From Terrimonas pollutisoli (GTDB lineage Bacteria; Bacteroidota; Bacteroidia; Chitinophagales; Chitinophagaceae), in assembly GCF_029360765.1 (NCBI RefSeq), contig NZ_JARKNA010000003.1, forward strand, positions 310,001 to 374,000: 64,000 bases of DNA, in the 5' to 3' direction. Below the pieces are notes generated by a model, which saw nothing but the letters and a program-made list of their open reading frames with translations, had not been told where the DNA came from and ran no database searches. Numbering within the stretch: position 1 is the stretch's first letter; each line of letters begins with the position of its first letter. The position numbers and the translations under genes are program-made. Below are positions 44,058 to 52,156 of the stretch, piece after piece.

Positions 44058-45383
44058 TTAATACCTATACAATTCCGGCTTAAACGGACCTTCTTTCTTA
44101 ATACCTAAGTAATCAGATTGTGCGGTAGTTAATTCATCCAGCACAACACCAATTTTTGCCAGGTGTAAACGGGCAACTTTTTCATCCAATAGTTTTGGCA
44201 ACACATATACCTTGTTCTCGTAGCTCTTATGGTTGGTCCACAATTCTATTTGCGCCAAAGTTTGGTTGGAGAAAGAGTTGCTCATCACAAAGCTTGGGTG
44301 ACCAGTGGCACAACCGAGGTTTACCAGCCGGCCTTCAGCCAGGATGATGATGTCTTTACCATCTATATTGTAGATATCTACCTGTGGTTTGATAGTGTCT
44401 TTGGTATGACCATAGTTTGTATTCAACCAGGCGATATCGATTTCAATATCAAAGTGGCCGATATTACAAACGATGGCTTTATCCTTCATCAGTTTGAAAT
44501 GAGCACCGGTAATGAGGTCGCGGCAACCAGAGGCTGTTACGATGATATCGGCTTCTTTAACGGCATCGATCATTTTCTTTACTTCAAAACCATCCATTGC
44601 TGCCTGTAATGCGCAGATAGGATCGATTTCGGTTACGATAACGCGGCAACCAGCTCCTGCCAATGAAGCGGCAGAACCTTTACCCACATCACCATAACCA
44701 CCAACAACTGCTATTTTACCAGCCAGCATTACATCCGTAGCACGACGGATAGAATCAACCAATGATTCTTTACAGCCGTATTTATTATCGAATTTAGATT
44801 TGGTAACAGAGTCATTCACATTGATAGCAGGCATCGGCAATGTACCTTTTGCTACTCTTTCATACAAACGGTGAACACCGGTAGTAGTTTCTTCAGAGAT
44901 ACCTTTTACATGTTGTACCAGCTCGGGGTAGGTATCCAGCACCATATTGGTCAGGTCACCACCATCATCAAGGATCATGTTCAGGGGTTTGTCTTTGCCA
45001 CCAAAGAACAGGGTTTGTTCAATACACCAGTCAGCTTCTTCCTGCGATTGTCCTTTCCACGCAAAAACGCCGATACCGGCAGCAGCGATAGCAGCAGCGG
45101 CATGATCCTGGGTAGAAAATATATTGCAGGAACTCCATTTTACTTCAGCACCCAAGGCCACTAAAGTTTCTATTAACACAGCGGTTTGAATGGTCATATG
45201 TAAACAACCGGCAACTCTTGCGCCTTTCAATGGCTGCGAAGGGCCATATTCAGCACGAATCGACATAAGGCCGGGCATTTCAGCTTCGGCTAAACGAATT
45301 TCTTTACGGCCCCATTCAGCTAATGAAATATCAGCTACTTTATACGGGAGTGAAAAGTCAATGGACTTAGTTTGTGTAGACAT
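44058..45383 (-). CDS. ahcY: Adenosylhomocysteinase
   Basis: A 441-residue cytosolic NAD-dependent enzyme that splits S-adenosylhomocysteine into homocysteine and adenosine, keeping methylation going; relevant to the several methyltransferases in this window. Recognised by [17 protein letters not shown], the NAD motif [42 protein letters not shown] residues (here [15 protein letters not shown]), [19 protein letters not shown] and the C-terminal KPELYRY. Complete. Divergent from the next small gene across a repeat-rich 500-base region. Confidence 0.98.
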   Translation of the reverse strand: MSTQTKSIDFSLPYKVADISLAEWGRKEIRLAEAEMPGLMSIRAEYGPSQPLKGARVAGCLHMTIQTAVLIETLVALGAEVKWSSCNIFSTQDHAAAAIAAAGIGVFAWKGQSQEEADWCIEQTLFFGGKDKPLNMILDDGGDLTNMVLDTYPELVQHVKGISEETTTGVHRLYERVAKGTLPMPAINVNDSVTKSKFDNKYGCKESLVDSIRRATDVMLAGKIAVVGGYGDVGKGSAASLAGAGCRVIVTEIDPICALQAAMDGFEVKKMIDAVKEADIIVTASGCRDLITGAHFKLMKDKAIVCNIGHFDIEIDIAWLNTNYGHTKDTIKPQVDIYNIDGKDIIILAEGRLVNLGCATGHPSFVMSNSFSNQTLAQIELWTNHKSYENKVYVLPKLLDEKVARLHLAKIGVVLDELTTAQSDYLGIKKEGPFKPELYRY

Positions 45384-45406
45384 TTTATAAGTGTTTTTTT
45401 CGGGGG

Positions 45407-45414
45407 CAAAGGTA
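45407..45414 (-). promoter_or_regulatory. -7 element of the ahcY promoter
   Basis: On the minus strand TACCTTTG matches TAnnTTTG, 24 bases upstream of the ATG. A -33 TTTG was not found. Confidence 0.5.
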
Positions 45415-45805
45415 AGTTTTACCCCTTTAAAAGCCTAATGGATATTAGGGGTGTTGATAAGAGTTATTGGCCCGGCTGTAGTACTACTATTGGGCTTCGT
45501 TGCGTCGCACTCCTCAGGGGTCGGTTCGCCGTTCGGCAGACCTCATCTCCGATGCTATGGTCAGTCAGACATTTATCGTCTGACCTCTTATCCTTTTCCC
45601 AGGGAGTAAGACGGTGCTGCATTACAAACCCCAACCTCATAACTACCACATCAACCCAATTCTCCTTCTATTTCCCTAAAGGGAAAGAGCGGTGCTTTAT
45701 ATCTTAAATGATCTTTATAACTACCACATCATCTGCATATCTCTACTGAGCATTTTCGGAGACTTCAATTTATTTCAGAGCCTCCGAAAAGCCATGGCTG
45801 TGTTT

Positions 45806-45841
45806 GGATGGCCTTCCCTTTGGGGGAAGGTCGGGATGGGG
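45806..45841. repeat. Dispersed palindromic repeat, copy B
   Basis: GGCCTTCCCTTTGGGGGAAGG (45810-45830 region) with flanks GGATGG and TCGGGATGGGG. It is the inverted, nearly identical partner of the 43884-43916 repeat; ahcY lies between them. Confidence 0.7.
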
Positions 45842-45880
45842 CCGAAATCACTAACTTTGGAATACTCAAAACAACCATTT

Positions 45881-46180
45881 ATGTACACCTACGATACGGT
45901 TTCCGGGGCTGTTAACGGCCTTAAGAAAAGAGGATATACCATGGATTTTAACCTTGGTGAGAATTGTCTGGTATGTCATGAGGATAAGTTTAATCCGGAG
46001 GATTTTGAGATCGTAGAAGTTTACAGGTTTGAAGGGAACACCGATCCAGCCGACGAAGCAGTTGTGTACGCAATTGAAAGTAACCGCGGTCATAAAGGCG
46101 TATTGGTAAATGGCTATGGTCCAACATCGGACACAATGAGCTCGGAAATGGCAAAAAAATTGGAAATACATATTCATTGA
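45881..46180 (+). CDS. Small conserved protein (annotated as phosphoribosylpyrophosphate synthetase-like in relatives)
   Basis: A 99-residue protein from the ATG at 45881; the longer frame to 45692 runs through repeats. It contains DTVSGAVNGLKKRGYTMDF and EDFEIVEVYRFEGNTDPADE, typical of a small Bacteroidota family often labelled as PRPP synthetase but lacking any PRPP-binding motif. I would treat the name as unreliable. It lies 8 bases before the M23-like gene. Confidence 0.75.
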   Translation: MYTYDTVSGAVNGLKKRGYTMDFNLGENCLVCHEDKFNPEDFEIVEVYRFEGNTDPADEAVVYAIESNRGHKGVLVNGYGPTSDTMSSEMAKKLEIHIH

Positions 46181-46188
46181 AATAAGTT

Positions 46189-46626
46189 ATGGTTAAAAAA
46201 TATCTGTACCTGCTGCTTATTTGTTTTCCTCTTAGCCTGGCAGCACAAAAGAAAGACCTACCTCAACTGGCCTGCTTTTTAAATAACCCTATTCAACACG
46301 CCCCGGAAAAAGCGGCAATCAATGTCGGTCAAGCAGAGCCAAAAATTATCTTGTCGAGTACTACTGATACAGTTGTCAAAGCCTGTATTGATGCAATTAT
46401 CAGTAATGTACAAAAGGATGAGGATGGGAAATGGGAAATCGTTTTTTATCATAAGGATTATTGGTTCTGGCTCTCGGGTGTATCTAAACCATCAGTGAGA
46501 AAAGATCAAAAGATAAAAACAGGCGATGCTCTCGGAATACTGCAACCTGGTCAGAAGCTGGAATTATTGCTTTATGATTTTGAAACCCCGATCGATCCGA
46601 AAAAATATATGGCCTGCGGAAAGTGA
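46189..46626 (+). CDS. Exported protein resembling a degenerate M23/LytM domain
   Basis: A 145-residue secreted protein (signal YLYLLLICFPLSLAAQ). The body has the strand and turn pattern of LytM/M23 peptidases: VKACIDAIISNV, WEIVFYHKDYWFWLSGVSKP, IKTGDALGILQPGQKL and ETPIDPKKYM. The zinc ligands (HxxxD and HxH) are absent or reduced to a single His, so it is probably catalytically dead, perhaps a peptidoglycan-binding or activator protein. Inference from pattern only. Confidence 0.6.
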   Translation: MVKKYLYLLLICFPLSLAAQKKDLPQLACFLNNPIQHAPEKAAINVGQAEPKIILSSTTDTVVKACIDAIISNVQKDEDGKWEIVFYHKDYWFWLSGVSKPSVRKDQKIKTGDALGILQPGQKLELLLYDFETPIDPKKYMACGK

Positions 46627-46639
46627 GTCGGGGGATTGG

Positions 46640-46676
46640 AGTCAGGAGTCATTAGACGGGCTCCGAACTCCTGACT
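46640..46676. terminator. Heptamer-type hairpin between convergent genes
   Basis: AGTCAGGAGT (46640-46649) pairs with ACTCCTGACT (46667-46676) across 17 nt, and outer GAGTCG (46625-46630) can pair with CGACTC (46679-46684). It overlaps the acetyltransferase stop. A terminator role is inferred from position. Confidence 0.45.
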
Positions 46677-47173
46677 TACGACTCTGTACTCAGTTTCTTC
46701 TCCATCACGTAATCATTCATAAAATAGCCATTGCCTATGTCGATGTCTTCTTCTTTTATGACAGTGAAGCCCAATTTCTCGTAAAAGAATTTGGCTTTGT
46801 TTTGCCGGTTTACATTCAGCAATAAACTTATCGCACCCCGCTGCATTATTGTTTTTTCTATTTCATCCAACATAAAACGTCCCGTGCCTTTTCCCTGTTG
46901 GGATGGAAGGACATATATTTTATGCAGTTTGTAAGTACCGGGCTTTTCAAGTCCAAAAGCGGCGAAGCCTACAGGTCGCGTTTCATCATATATAATGACA
47001 AACTCTATGTCGTTTTGCAGTTGTTCACGGAGTGTATTTTCATTGTACATTTTATTGAGCATGTAATCGATTTGCTCCCGGGTTAAAATATGGCCATAGG
47101 CGGTAGGCCATATTTGGCAGGCGAGATCACGTATCAGCGAAACGTCTTCCGGCAATGCTTCCCGTATCGTCAT
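46676..47173 (-). CDS. GNAT family N-acetyltransferase
   Basis: A 165-residue protein with the GNAT fold: TIREALPEDVSLIRDLA at the N-terminus, LHKIYVLPSQQGKGTGRFML (acetyl-CoA pyrophosphate loop QxxGxG), and ISLLLNVNRQNKAKFFYEKL (motif B). Substrate unknown. Typical short cytosolic enzyme, with a candidate TACTTTTG -7 element on the minus strand at 47196-47203. Convergent with the M23-like gene. Confidence 0.92.
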   Translation of the reverse strand: MTIREALPEDVSLIRDLACQIWPTAYGHILTREQIDYMLNKMYNENTLREQLQNDIEFVIIYDETRPVGFAAFGLEKPGTYKLHKIYVLPSQQGKGTGRFMLDEIEKTIMQRGAISLLLNVNRQNKAKFFYEKLGFTVIKEEDIDIGNGYFMNDYVMEKKLSTES

Positions 47174-47249
47174 ACTTACAATAATTTATCAGCCACAAAA
47201 GTAAGCATAGCAGTAAAGATGACCATGGCTTAATATAAACATGGATAAA

Positions 47250-47278
47250 AGTAAAAAAGCGTCTCATTGCTGAAACGC
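47250..47278 (-). terminator. Terminator of icd
   Basis: GCGTCTCA (47259-47266) pairs with TGAAACGC (47271-47278), one mismatch, then on the minus strand TTTTTTAC. It lies 47 bases after the icd stop. Confidence 0.75.
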
Positions 47279-47324
47279 CTTTGTGGTTTATTCTAAAAGA
47301 CTATTTGTGATAATCTCTGGTGAA

Positions 47325-48560
47325 TTATAATCCCATCTTCTTTTTCAGGTTCGCATCAATAGCATCTAAAAACTCTTCGGTGTACAAATAATGCTCACCG
47401 TGTTTTACTTTGTTACCGTGTATGCAAACAGCCAGGTCCTTTGTCATTTTGCCTTCTTCTACTGTCTCAATACATACGGCTTCCAATGCATTGCTGAAAT
47501 CAATCAAGGCCTGGTTGCCGTCTAATTTACCCCGAAAAGCAAGTCCCCTGGTCCACGCAAAGATGGATGCAATGGGATTAGTACTGGTGGGTTTGCCGGC
47601 CTGGTGTTCACGATAGTGACGGGTAACCGTTCCATGTGCAGCTTCGGCCTCCATGGTTTTGCCATCAGGAGTGATCAGTACAGAGGTCATCAATCCTAAG
47701 GAACCAAAACCTTGGGCTACTGTATCGCTTTGTACGTCGCCATCGTAGTTTTTACAAGCCCAAACGAAATTGCCATTCCATTTTAAAGCGCTGGCCACCA
47801 TGTCATCAATGAGGCGGTGCTCATACACGATACCTGCGGCGTCAAATTGTGCCTTAAATTCTTTTTGATAGATGTCTTCAAAAATATCTTTAAAGCGACC
47901 ATCGTATTTTTTGAGGATGGTGTTTTTGGTAGACAAATACAGCGGCCATTTTTTGCTCAGGGCCATATTGAAACAGCTTCTTGCAAAGCCTATAATACTT
48001 TCATCGGTATTATACATGGTCATTGCTACGCCATCTCCTTTGAAGTTGAATACTTCGAAAGTTTGTGGCTCCCCACCGCCTTCTGGAGTAAAGGTCATGG
48101 TCAGTTTTCCTTTCCCTTTGATTACCGTATCTGTTGCCCGGTATTGATCGCCGAAGGCGTGACGGCCAACAATGATCGGAGCCGTCCAATTGGTAACCAG
48201 TCTTGGGATATTGCTGATCACAATTGGCTCACGGAATACGGTTCCATCGAGGATGTTACGGATAGTACCGTTCGGGCTCTTCCACATTTGTTTCAGGCTA
48301 AATTCTTTCACCCTTGCTTCATCAGGGGTGATGGTGGCGCACTTGATACCTACTCCATATTCTTTGATGGCGTTGGCCGCATCAATGGTCACCTGGTCAT
48401 TGGTCTGATCCCGGTATTCAACCCCGAGGTCATAATATTTTATATCCAGTTCTACATATGGCAGGATTAGTTTGTCCTTAATAAACTTCCAGATGATTCT
48501 TGTCATTTCATCTCCGTCTAATTCAACGACCGGCTTTGCAACTTTGATCTTTTGGGCCAT
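47325..48560 (-). CDS. icd: NADP-dependent isocitrate dehydrogenase (eukaryote-like type)
   Basis: A 411-residue enzyme from the ATG at 48560 (frame extension to 48587 unlikely). It oxidises isocitrate to 2-oxoglutarate with NADP in the citrate cycle. Motifs: [15 protein letters not shown] at the N-terminus, [32 protein letters not shown] (substrate serine and arginines), [28 protein letters not shown], here seen as [12 protein letters not shown], and [13 protein letters not shown]. The length and motifs match the IDH1-like homodimeric group rather than E. coli Icd. Confidence 0.97.
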   Translation of the reverse strand: MAQKIKVAKPVVELDGDEMTRIIWKFIKDKLILPYVELDIKYYDLGVEYRDQTNDQVTIDAANAIKEYGVGIKCATITPDEARVKEFSLKQMWKSPNGTIRNILDGTVFREPIVISNIPRLVTNWTAPIIVGRHAFGDQYRATDTVIKGKGKLTMTFTPEGGGEPQTFEVFNFKGDGVAMTMYNTDESIIGFARSCFNMALSKKWPLYLSTKNTILKKYDGRFKDIFEDIYQKEFKAQFDAAGIVYEHRLIDDMVASALKWNGNFVWACKNYDGDVQSDTVAQGFGSLGLMTSVLITPDGKTMEAEAAHGTVTRHYREHQAGKPTSTNPIASIFAWTRGLAFRGKLDGNQALIDFSNALEAVCIETVEEGKMTKDLAVCIHGNKVKHGEHYLYTEEFLDAIDANLKKKMGL

Positions 48561-48590
48561 AATACTTTTTTTAAGGTTAATATTCAAGGG

Positions 48591-48620
48591 CTGTACTATT
48601 CGTACAGGGTCGCAAATCTA
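48591..48620 (-). promoter_or_regulatory. icd promoter with palindrome at the start site
   Basis: On the minus strand TAGATTTG (plus 48613-48620) matches the -7 consensus. A CTGTAC-TATTC-GTACAG palindrome (48591-48607) covers the expected transcription start and leader. Possible operator. Confidence 0.5.
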
Positions 48621-48742
48621 CAATTTATCACGAAGTATTATAACCAATTCTCAGGGGCCTCAATTTTTAGGATAGCAAGATTTTTTTCAGAAGGGGTTGA
48701 TTTTGGTCAATTTATTGCGTAACTTTTCCTTGTACAATTGTC

Positions 48743-49345
48743 ATGGATACCACAAGGCTTTTTCACCAATATTTAAACAAGTTTGTTAATATAACAGACG
48801 AAGAGTTTGAGCAATACTTCATGCCTATTATTAAAGTCAGGCGTTTTGGAAAGAAGGAATATCTTATCAAATCAGGTGAAGTAGAGCCCTATTTCAACTT
48901 TGTAATAAAGGGGCTGGTTCGCAAATATTATAAAAAGGGTCACCAGGAAATCAATACCCAAATTTCCCGGGAAGGGCAGATAATCATGAGCCAACAATCA
49001 TTCCTGGGGCGCTATCCTTCCGAATATCATATTGAAGCTATCGAACCGACTGTGGTTGTTTCTATTAAGTACGAACATTTGGAAGAATTGTATAAGAAGT
49101 CCAAAAAGATGGAGCACCTGGGTCGATTGGTAGTTACTTATATAATGGTGATTAGTGATCGCTGGCAAATGCAAATGGTAAAAATGACTCCCCGTGAACG
49201 TTTTTTAAATTTTGTGATGAAGAACCCGGAACTAATGCAGAGGGTGCCTCAAAAATATCTTGCCAGCTATCTTAACATCAAACCAGAAACCTTTAGCCGG
49301 TTCAAGCATTTACTTAGAAATCACACGAAAAATAATGCAGCTTGA
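48743..49345 (+). CDS. Crp/Fnr-family transcription regulator
   Basis: A 200-residue protein: cyclic-nucleotide-binding-like beta-roll (~10-125; RFGKKEYLIKSGEVEPYFNF), long dimer helix, and a HTH-like C-terminus (YLASYLNIKPETFSRFKHLL). The ligand-binding signature RExR is not preserved, so the ligand may not be cAMP. Such proteins are numerous in Bacteroidota. Divergent from icd, so it could regulate it. Start is the ATG at 48743. Confidence 0.9.
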   Translation: MDTTRLFHQYLNKFVNITDEEFEQYFMPIIKVRRFGKKEYLIKSGEVEPYFNFVIKGLVRKYYKKGHQEINTQISREGQIIMSQQSFLGRYPSEYHIEAIEPTVVVSIKYEHLEELYKKSKKMEHLGRLVVTYIMVISDRWQMQMVKMTPRERFLNFVMKNPELMQRVPQKYLASYLNIKPETFSRFKHLLRNHTKNNAA

Positions 49346-49350
49346 TTGAT

Positions 49351-49460
49351 AGTCAGGAGTCGGGAGTTTGGAGGCTTTCCCCTTAAATACTTTGTTTATA
49401 ATTTTTTTCAATACCAGGCGCATTTTATTTTCAATTTTGCATGACTCCCGACTAACGACT
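49351..49460. repeat. Inverted repeats flanking the gap between regulator and mntH ends
   Basis: A 17-nt arm at 49351-49367 and its imperfect reverse complement at 49444-49460 (14 of 17 match) surround ~76 bases, between the stops at 49345 (+) and 49463 (-). Same GAGTCAG heptamer family as at 46.6 kb. Confidence 0.6.
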
Positions 49461-49462
49461 CA

Positions 49463-51394
49463 CTATAGATGCACGATCAGCACCGGTATTTTTAACTCGT
49501 GACGAACAGCATTGATCGTTTCGCCATAAATAAAATCTTTTAGTCCCGAGTGCCCATGTGCTCCCACGATCAGCATATCCGCATTTTCTTCCTTTACGAT
49601 CCTTACAATTTCTTTAGCCCTGCTTTGAAAACCTAAAATGCCTTTCGAATCATATCCTTTTTCTCTTAGCTGACTTACAAATGTTTCCAGTCGTTGCTGA
49701 TCACTCGATGTTTCATAGTCGTCAGTTTCACTACCCAATATTCTGGCAACGGGACTTTCTACAATATGTATTAAGATAAAACTGGTATCCTGTCTTGCCT
49801 GCCCGATAGCAGAGGCCAACAACCGGATATCGTTTTCGCTAAAGTCCAAAGCAACGGCGATCTTTTTATAAGCCGGGATCTGGATATTTTGTAAGCCATG
49901 AATTTCAGGATGCATTTGAATTGAAACTGTTCTTTTTGTTTTTATAGATAATGGGTAAATGAAAGAAAAGATCAATAGGGCCACGAACAAAATCCCGGCT
50001 ACTACAATGAAGGCCTTAGCCAAAATATTGTCAGATGATGTAAAGAAACCAACAGCTTCCTGTGTCAGCATTTTTAAATTTAGATATACCAATACAGACG
50101 CCACCAACCAGGCAAATATTTGCACAATGGGTTTGATGGCAAAACTGCCCATCGTCTTTTTATCACTTACAAAATGTATGAGTGGTATAATGGCAAAACC
50201 CAGTTGCAGGCTCAGCACCACCTGGCTAAAGACTAAAAGACTATCCACTTCATCTTCGCCAAAAACAGCAATGACGATAATTGCAGGAATGATCGCTACT
50301 AATCGGGTGATCAACCGGCGCATGATCGGGTTGATACGTAAACGCAGGTAGCCTTCCATTACAATTTGTCCTGCTAACGTACCCGTCACAGTGGAACTCT
50401 GGCCCGAAGCAATGAGGGCAACAGCAAACAAGGTAGAGGCAATGGATGAACCCAACATAGGAGACAACAATTCATGAGCTTGTTTTATTTCGCCTACTTC
50501 GGTTCTGCCGGTTTGAAAAAAAACAGTGGCGGCCAAAATCAGGATCGCAGCATTGATCAAAAAAGCGATATTCAATGCAACGGCGCTGTCAATAAAACTC
50601 CATTTCAAAGCTTGTTTAATTCCCTGCTGATTTTTTTTGATTTTCCTCGTTTGTACAAGGGCCGAATGCAGGTACAAATTATGTGGCATCACGGTAGCGC
50701 CGATTATCCCGATAGCCAGGTATAGTGCAGTTTCCTCGGGTAATGCGTTAGTGATCCCTTTTGCTTTATAAAGATCAGCGGCTTCTGGCAGCGAGGGAAT
50801 GAAGCCTTTCAATACTTCATGTAGTTGAGGCTGTGCAATGATGATATTGAACAGAAAACAAATGCCGATCACTCCAATTAAGCCGATAATAAAAGCTTCC
50901 ATCTTGCGGATACCAAGACGTTGCAGGTACAAAAGAAGGAAAGTATCGAACACGGTAATTGAAACCCCCCATATTAATGGGAGGCCAGTCAATAATTGGA
51001 TACCAATGGCCATTCCCAATATTTCTGCAAGATCTGTTGCGGCAATCGCAATTTCAGCTAATAACCATAACACAAAATTCATTCGCTTGGGGTATGTTTC
51101 CCGGTTGGCCTGTGCAAGGTCACGACCTCTTACAATCCCCAATCTTGCACTTAAACTTTGCAGCAACAACGCCATGATATTGCTCATCAGCAAAACCCAA
51201 ATTAAACTATACCCGTATTTACTTCCACCCGCAAGGTCAGTGGCCCAGTTGCCAGGATCCATGTAACCCACACTAACCAGGTAAGCTGGTCCAAAAAAAG
51301 AAAGAATACGTCTCCACGTCGGGCGATGTGCTGAAGTAGTGTCGACACTTTCGTGAACTTCACTTAATGATGTATCGGGTAAATTCTTAGTCAT
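49463..51394 (-). CDS. mntH: Nramp-type manganese/iron transporter fused to a universal-stress domain
   Basis: A 643-residue protein: 11-12 membrane helices with the Nramp motifs GYMDPGNWATDLAGG and GATVMPHNLYLHSALVQT (metal-binding D, N, M), followed by a C-terminal UspA domain (~500-643; KIAVALDFSENDIRLLASAI, VGAHGHSGLKDFIYG). It imports Mn2+ with protons. The Usp domain has the ATP-binding G-x2-G-x9-GS type residues only in part. Its start overlaps the mntR stop by eight bases, so the two form one operon under the mntR operator. Confidence 0.96.
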   Translation of the reverse strand: MTKNLPDTSLSEVHESVDTTSAHRPTWRRILSFFGPAYLVSVGYMDPGNWATDLAGGSKYGYSLIWVLLMSNIMALLLQSLSARLGIVRGRDLAQANRETYPKRMNFVLWLLAEIAIAATDLAEILGMAIGIQLLTGLPLIWGVSITVFDTFLLLYLQRLGIRKMEAFIIGLIGVIGICFLFNIIIAQPQLHEVLKGFIPSLPEAADLYKAKGITNALPEETALYLAIGIIGATVMPHNLYLHSALVQTRKIKKNQQGIKQALKWSFIDSAVALNIAFLINAAILILAATVFFQTGRTEVGEIKQAHELLSPMLGSSIASTLFAVALIASGQSSTVTGTLAGQIVMEGYLRLRINPIMRRLITRLVAIIPAIIVIAVFGEDEVDSLLVFSQVVLSLQLGFAIIPLIHFVSDKKTMGSFAIKPIVQIFAWLVASVLVYLNLKMLTQEAVGFFTSSDNILAKAFIVVAGILFVALLIFSFIYPLSIKTKRTVSIQMHPEIHGLQNIQIPAYKKIAVALDFSENDIRLLASAIGQARQDTSFILIHIVESPVARILGSETDDYETSSDQQRLETFVSQLREKGYDSKGILGFQSRAKEIVRIVKEENADMLIVGAHGHSGLKDFIYGETINAVRHELKIPVLIVHL

Positions 51395-52049
51395 CGTATT
51401 TTACAAAAATATTTTTGGCGAGCTCGCCACTGATATTGGTAGGAGATTGCTGCCGGATTTTTATTTCAAGCGAGCTATCAAAATTGAATTTCTTTTTTGT
51501 TTCCAACTTTGTGCCAATGCCAATTTTTTTATGGCTGAGCAATTCCAGCATTTCGGTAGATTGATCGCTGACATAACAAACAGTTGCCATTTTATTTAAG
51601 GGTAAATTTGCCAGGCAAACCTGCCTGCTGGTTTCAATTTTTCCGCTGCCATCCGGAATAGGATCACCATGCGGATCGTAGCGGGGGAACCCCAGGTATT
51701 CATCCAGTTTGTCAATCAGTTTTTTGCTGCTCACATGCTCCAGGTCTTCCGCTACAGCATGTACTTCATCCCAATTGAATTTTAATTTTTCCGCTAGAAA
51801 ATATTCCCATAGCCTGTGACGGCGGATAATCAGCAATGCTACTTTACGACCTTCACTTGTCAGATTGAAACCATGATAAGCTTTGTAATGAACCAGTTTT
51901 TTACTGCTCAATTTTTTCATCATATCGGTTACTGAAGCAGGCTTTGTTTGAAGTTCGGCAGCCAGTTCATTCGTGGTCACTGTTCCTCCTTTCTGCAGAT
52001 GAAAAATAGCCTTGATGTAATTTTCTTCACTCGTGGAATAATTCAACAC
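51387..52049 (-). CDS. mntR: Metal-dependent DtxR/MntR family repressor
   Basis: A 220-residue protein: winged-HTH (TTNELAAELQTKPASVTDMM), dimerisation domain with metal ligands (EDLEHVSSKKLIDKLDEYLG and HGDPIP), and a C-terminal SH3/FeoA-like domain (SHKKIGIGTKLETKKKFNFD). Such regulators sense Mn or Fe and bind palindromic operators. A palindrome lies 13-30 bases before its start, directly on the promoter. Operon with mntH (overlap of eight bases). Confidence 0.95.
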   Translation of the reverse strand: MLNYSTSEENYIKAIFHLQKGGTVTTNELAAELQTKPASVTDMMKKLSSKKLVHYKAYHGFNLTSEGRKVALLIIRRHRLWEYFLAEKLKFNWDEVHAVAEDLEHVSSKKLIDKLDEYLGFPRYDPHGDPIPDGSGKIETSRQVCLANLPLNKMATVCYVSDQSTEMLELLSHKKIGIGTKLETKKKFNFDSSLEIKIRQQSPTNISGELAKNIFVKYDD

Positions 52050-52061
52050 AGCTAAAATTAT

Positions 52062-52079
52062 TTTTAGACAAACCTAAAA
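52062..52079 (-). promoter_or_regulatory. Palindromic operator on the mntR-mntH promoter
   Basis: TTTTAG-N6-CTAAAA (52062-52079), symmetric. On the minus strand the -7 box TAGGTTTG (52069-52076) is inside it, and TTTG (52097-52100) lies 20 nt upstream, both matching the Bacteroidota promoter. Strong candidate MntR site giving autoregulation. Confidence 0.8.
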
Positions 52080-52156
52080 TATTATTATCAGCCATCCAAA
52101 TTTTCTGTTGAGTATGAAGGCGGAAACCGTTAATTTGCCGTTACAATTGAGTCACT

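Larger units (their letters stand above)
45384..45880. other. Repeat-rich intergenic region between ahcY and a small gene
   Basis: About 500 bases without a gene. Contains the ahcY promoter, a GGTCAGTCAGAC/GTCTGACCTC hairpin (about 45560-45590), a 78-base imperfect direct duplication (see findings), a TTCCC-TAAA-GGGAA palindrome near 45671, and the CCTTCCC repeat copy B. Confidence 0.7.

Noticed and set aside
45692..45880. N-terminal extension of the small protein at 45881
   Set aside because: It runs through dispersed repeat copy B; family resemblance starts at 45881.
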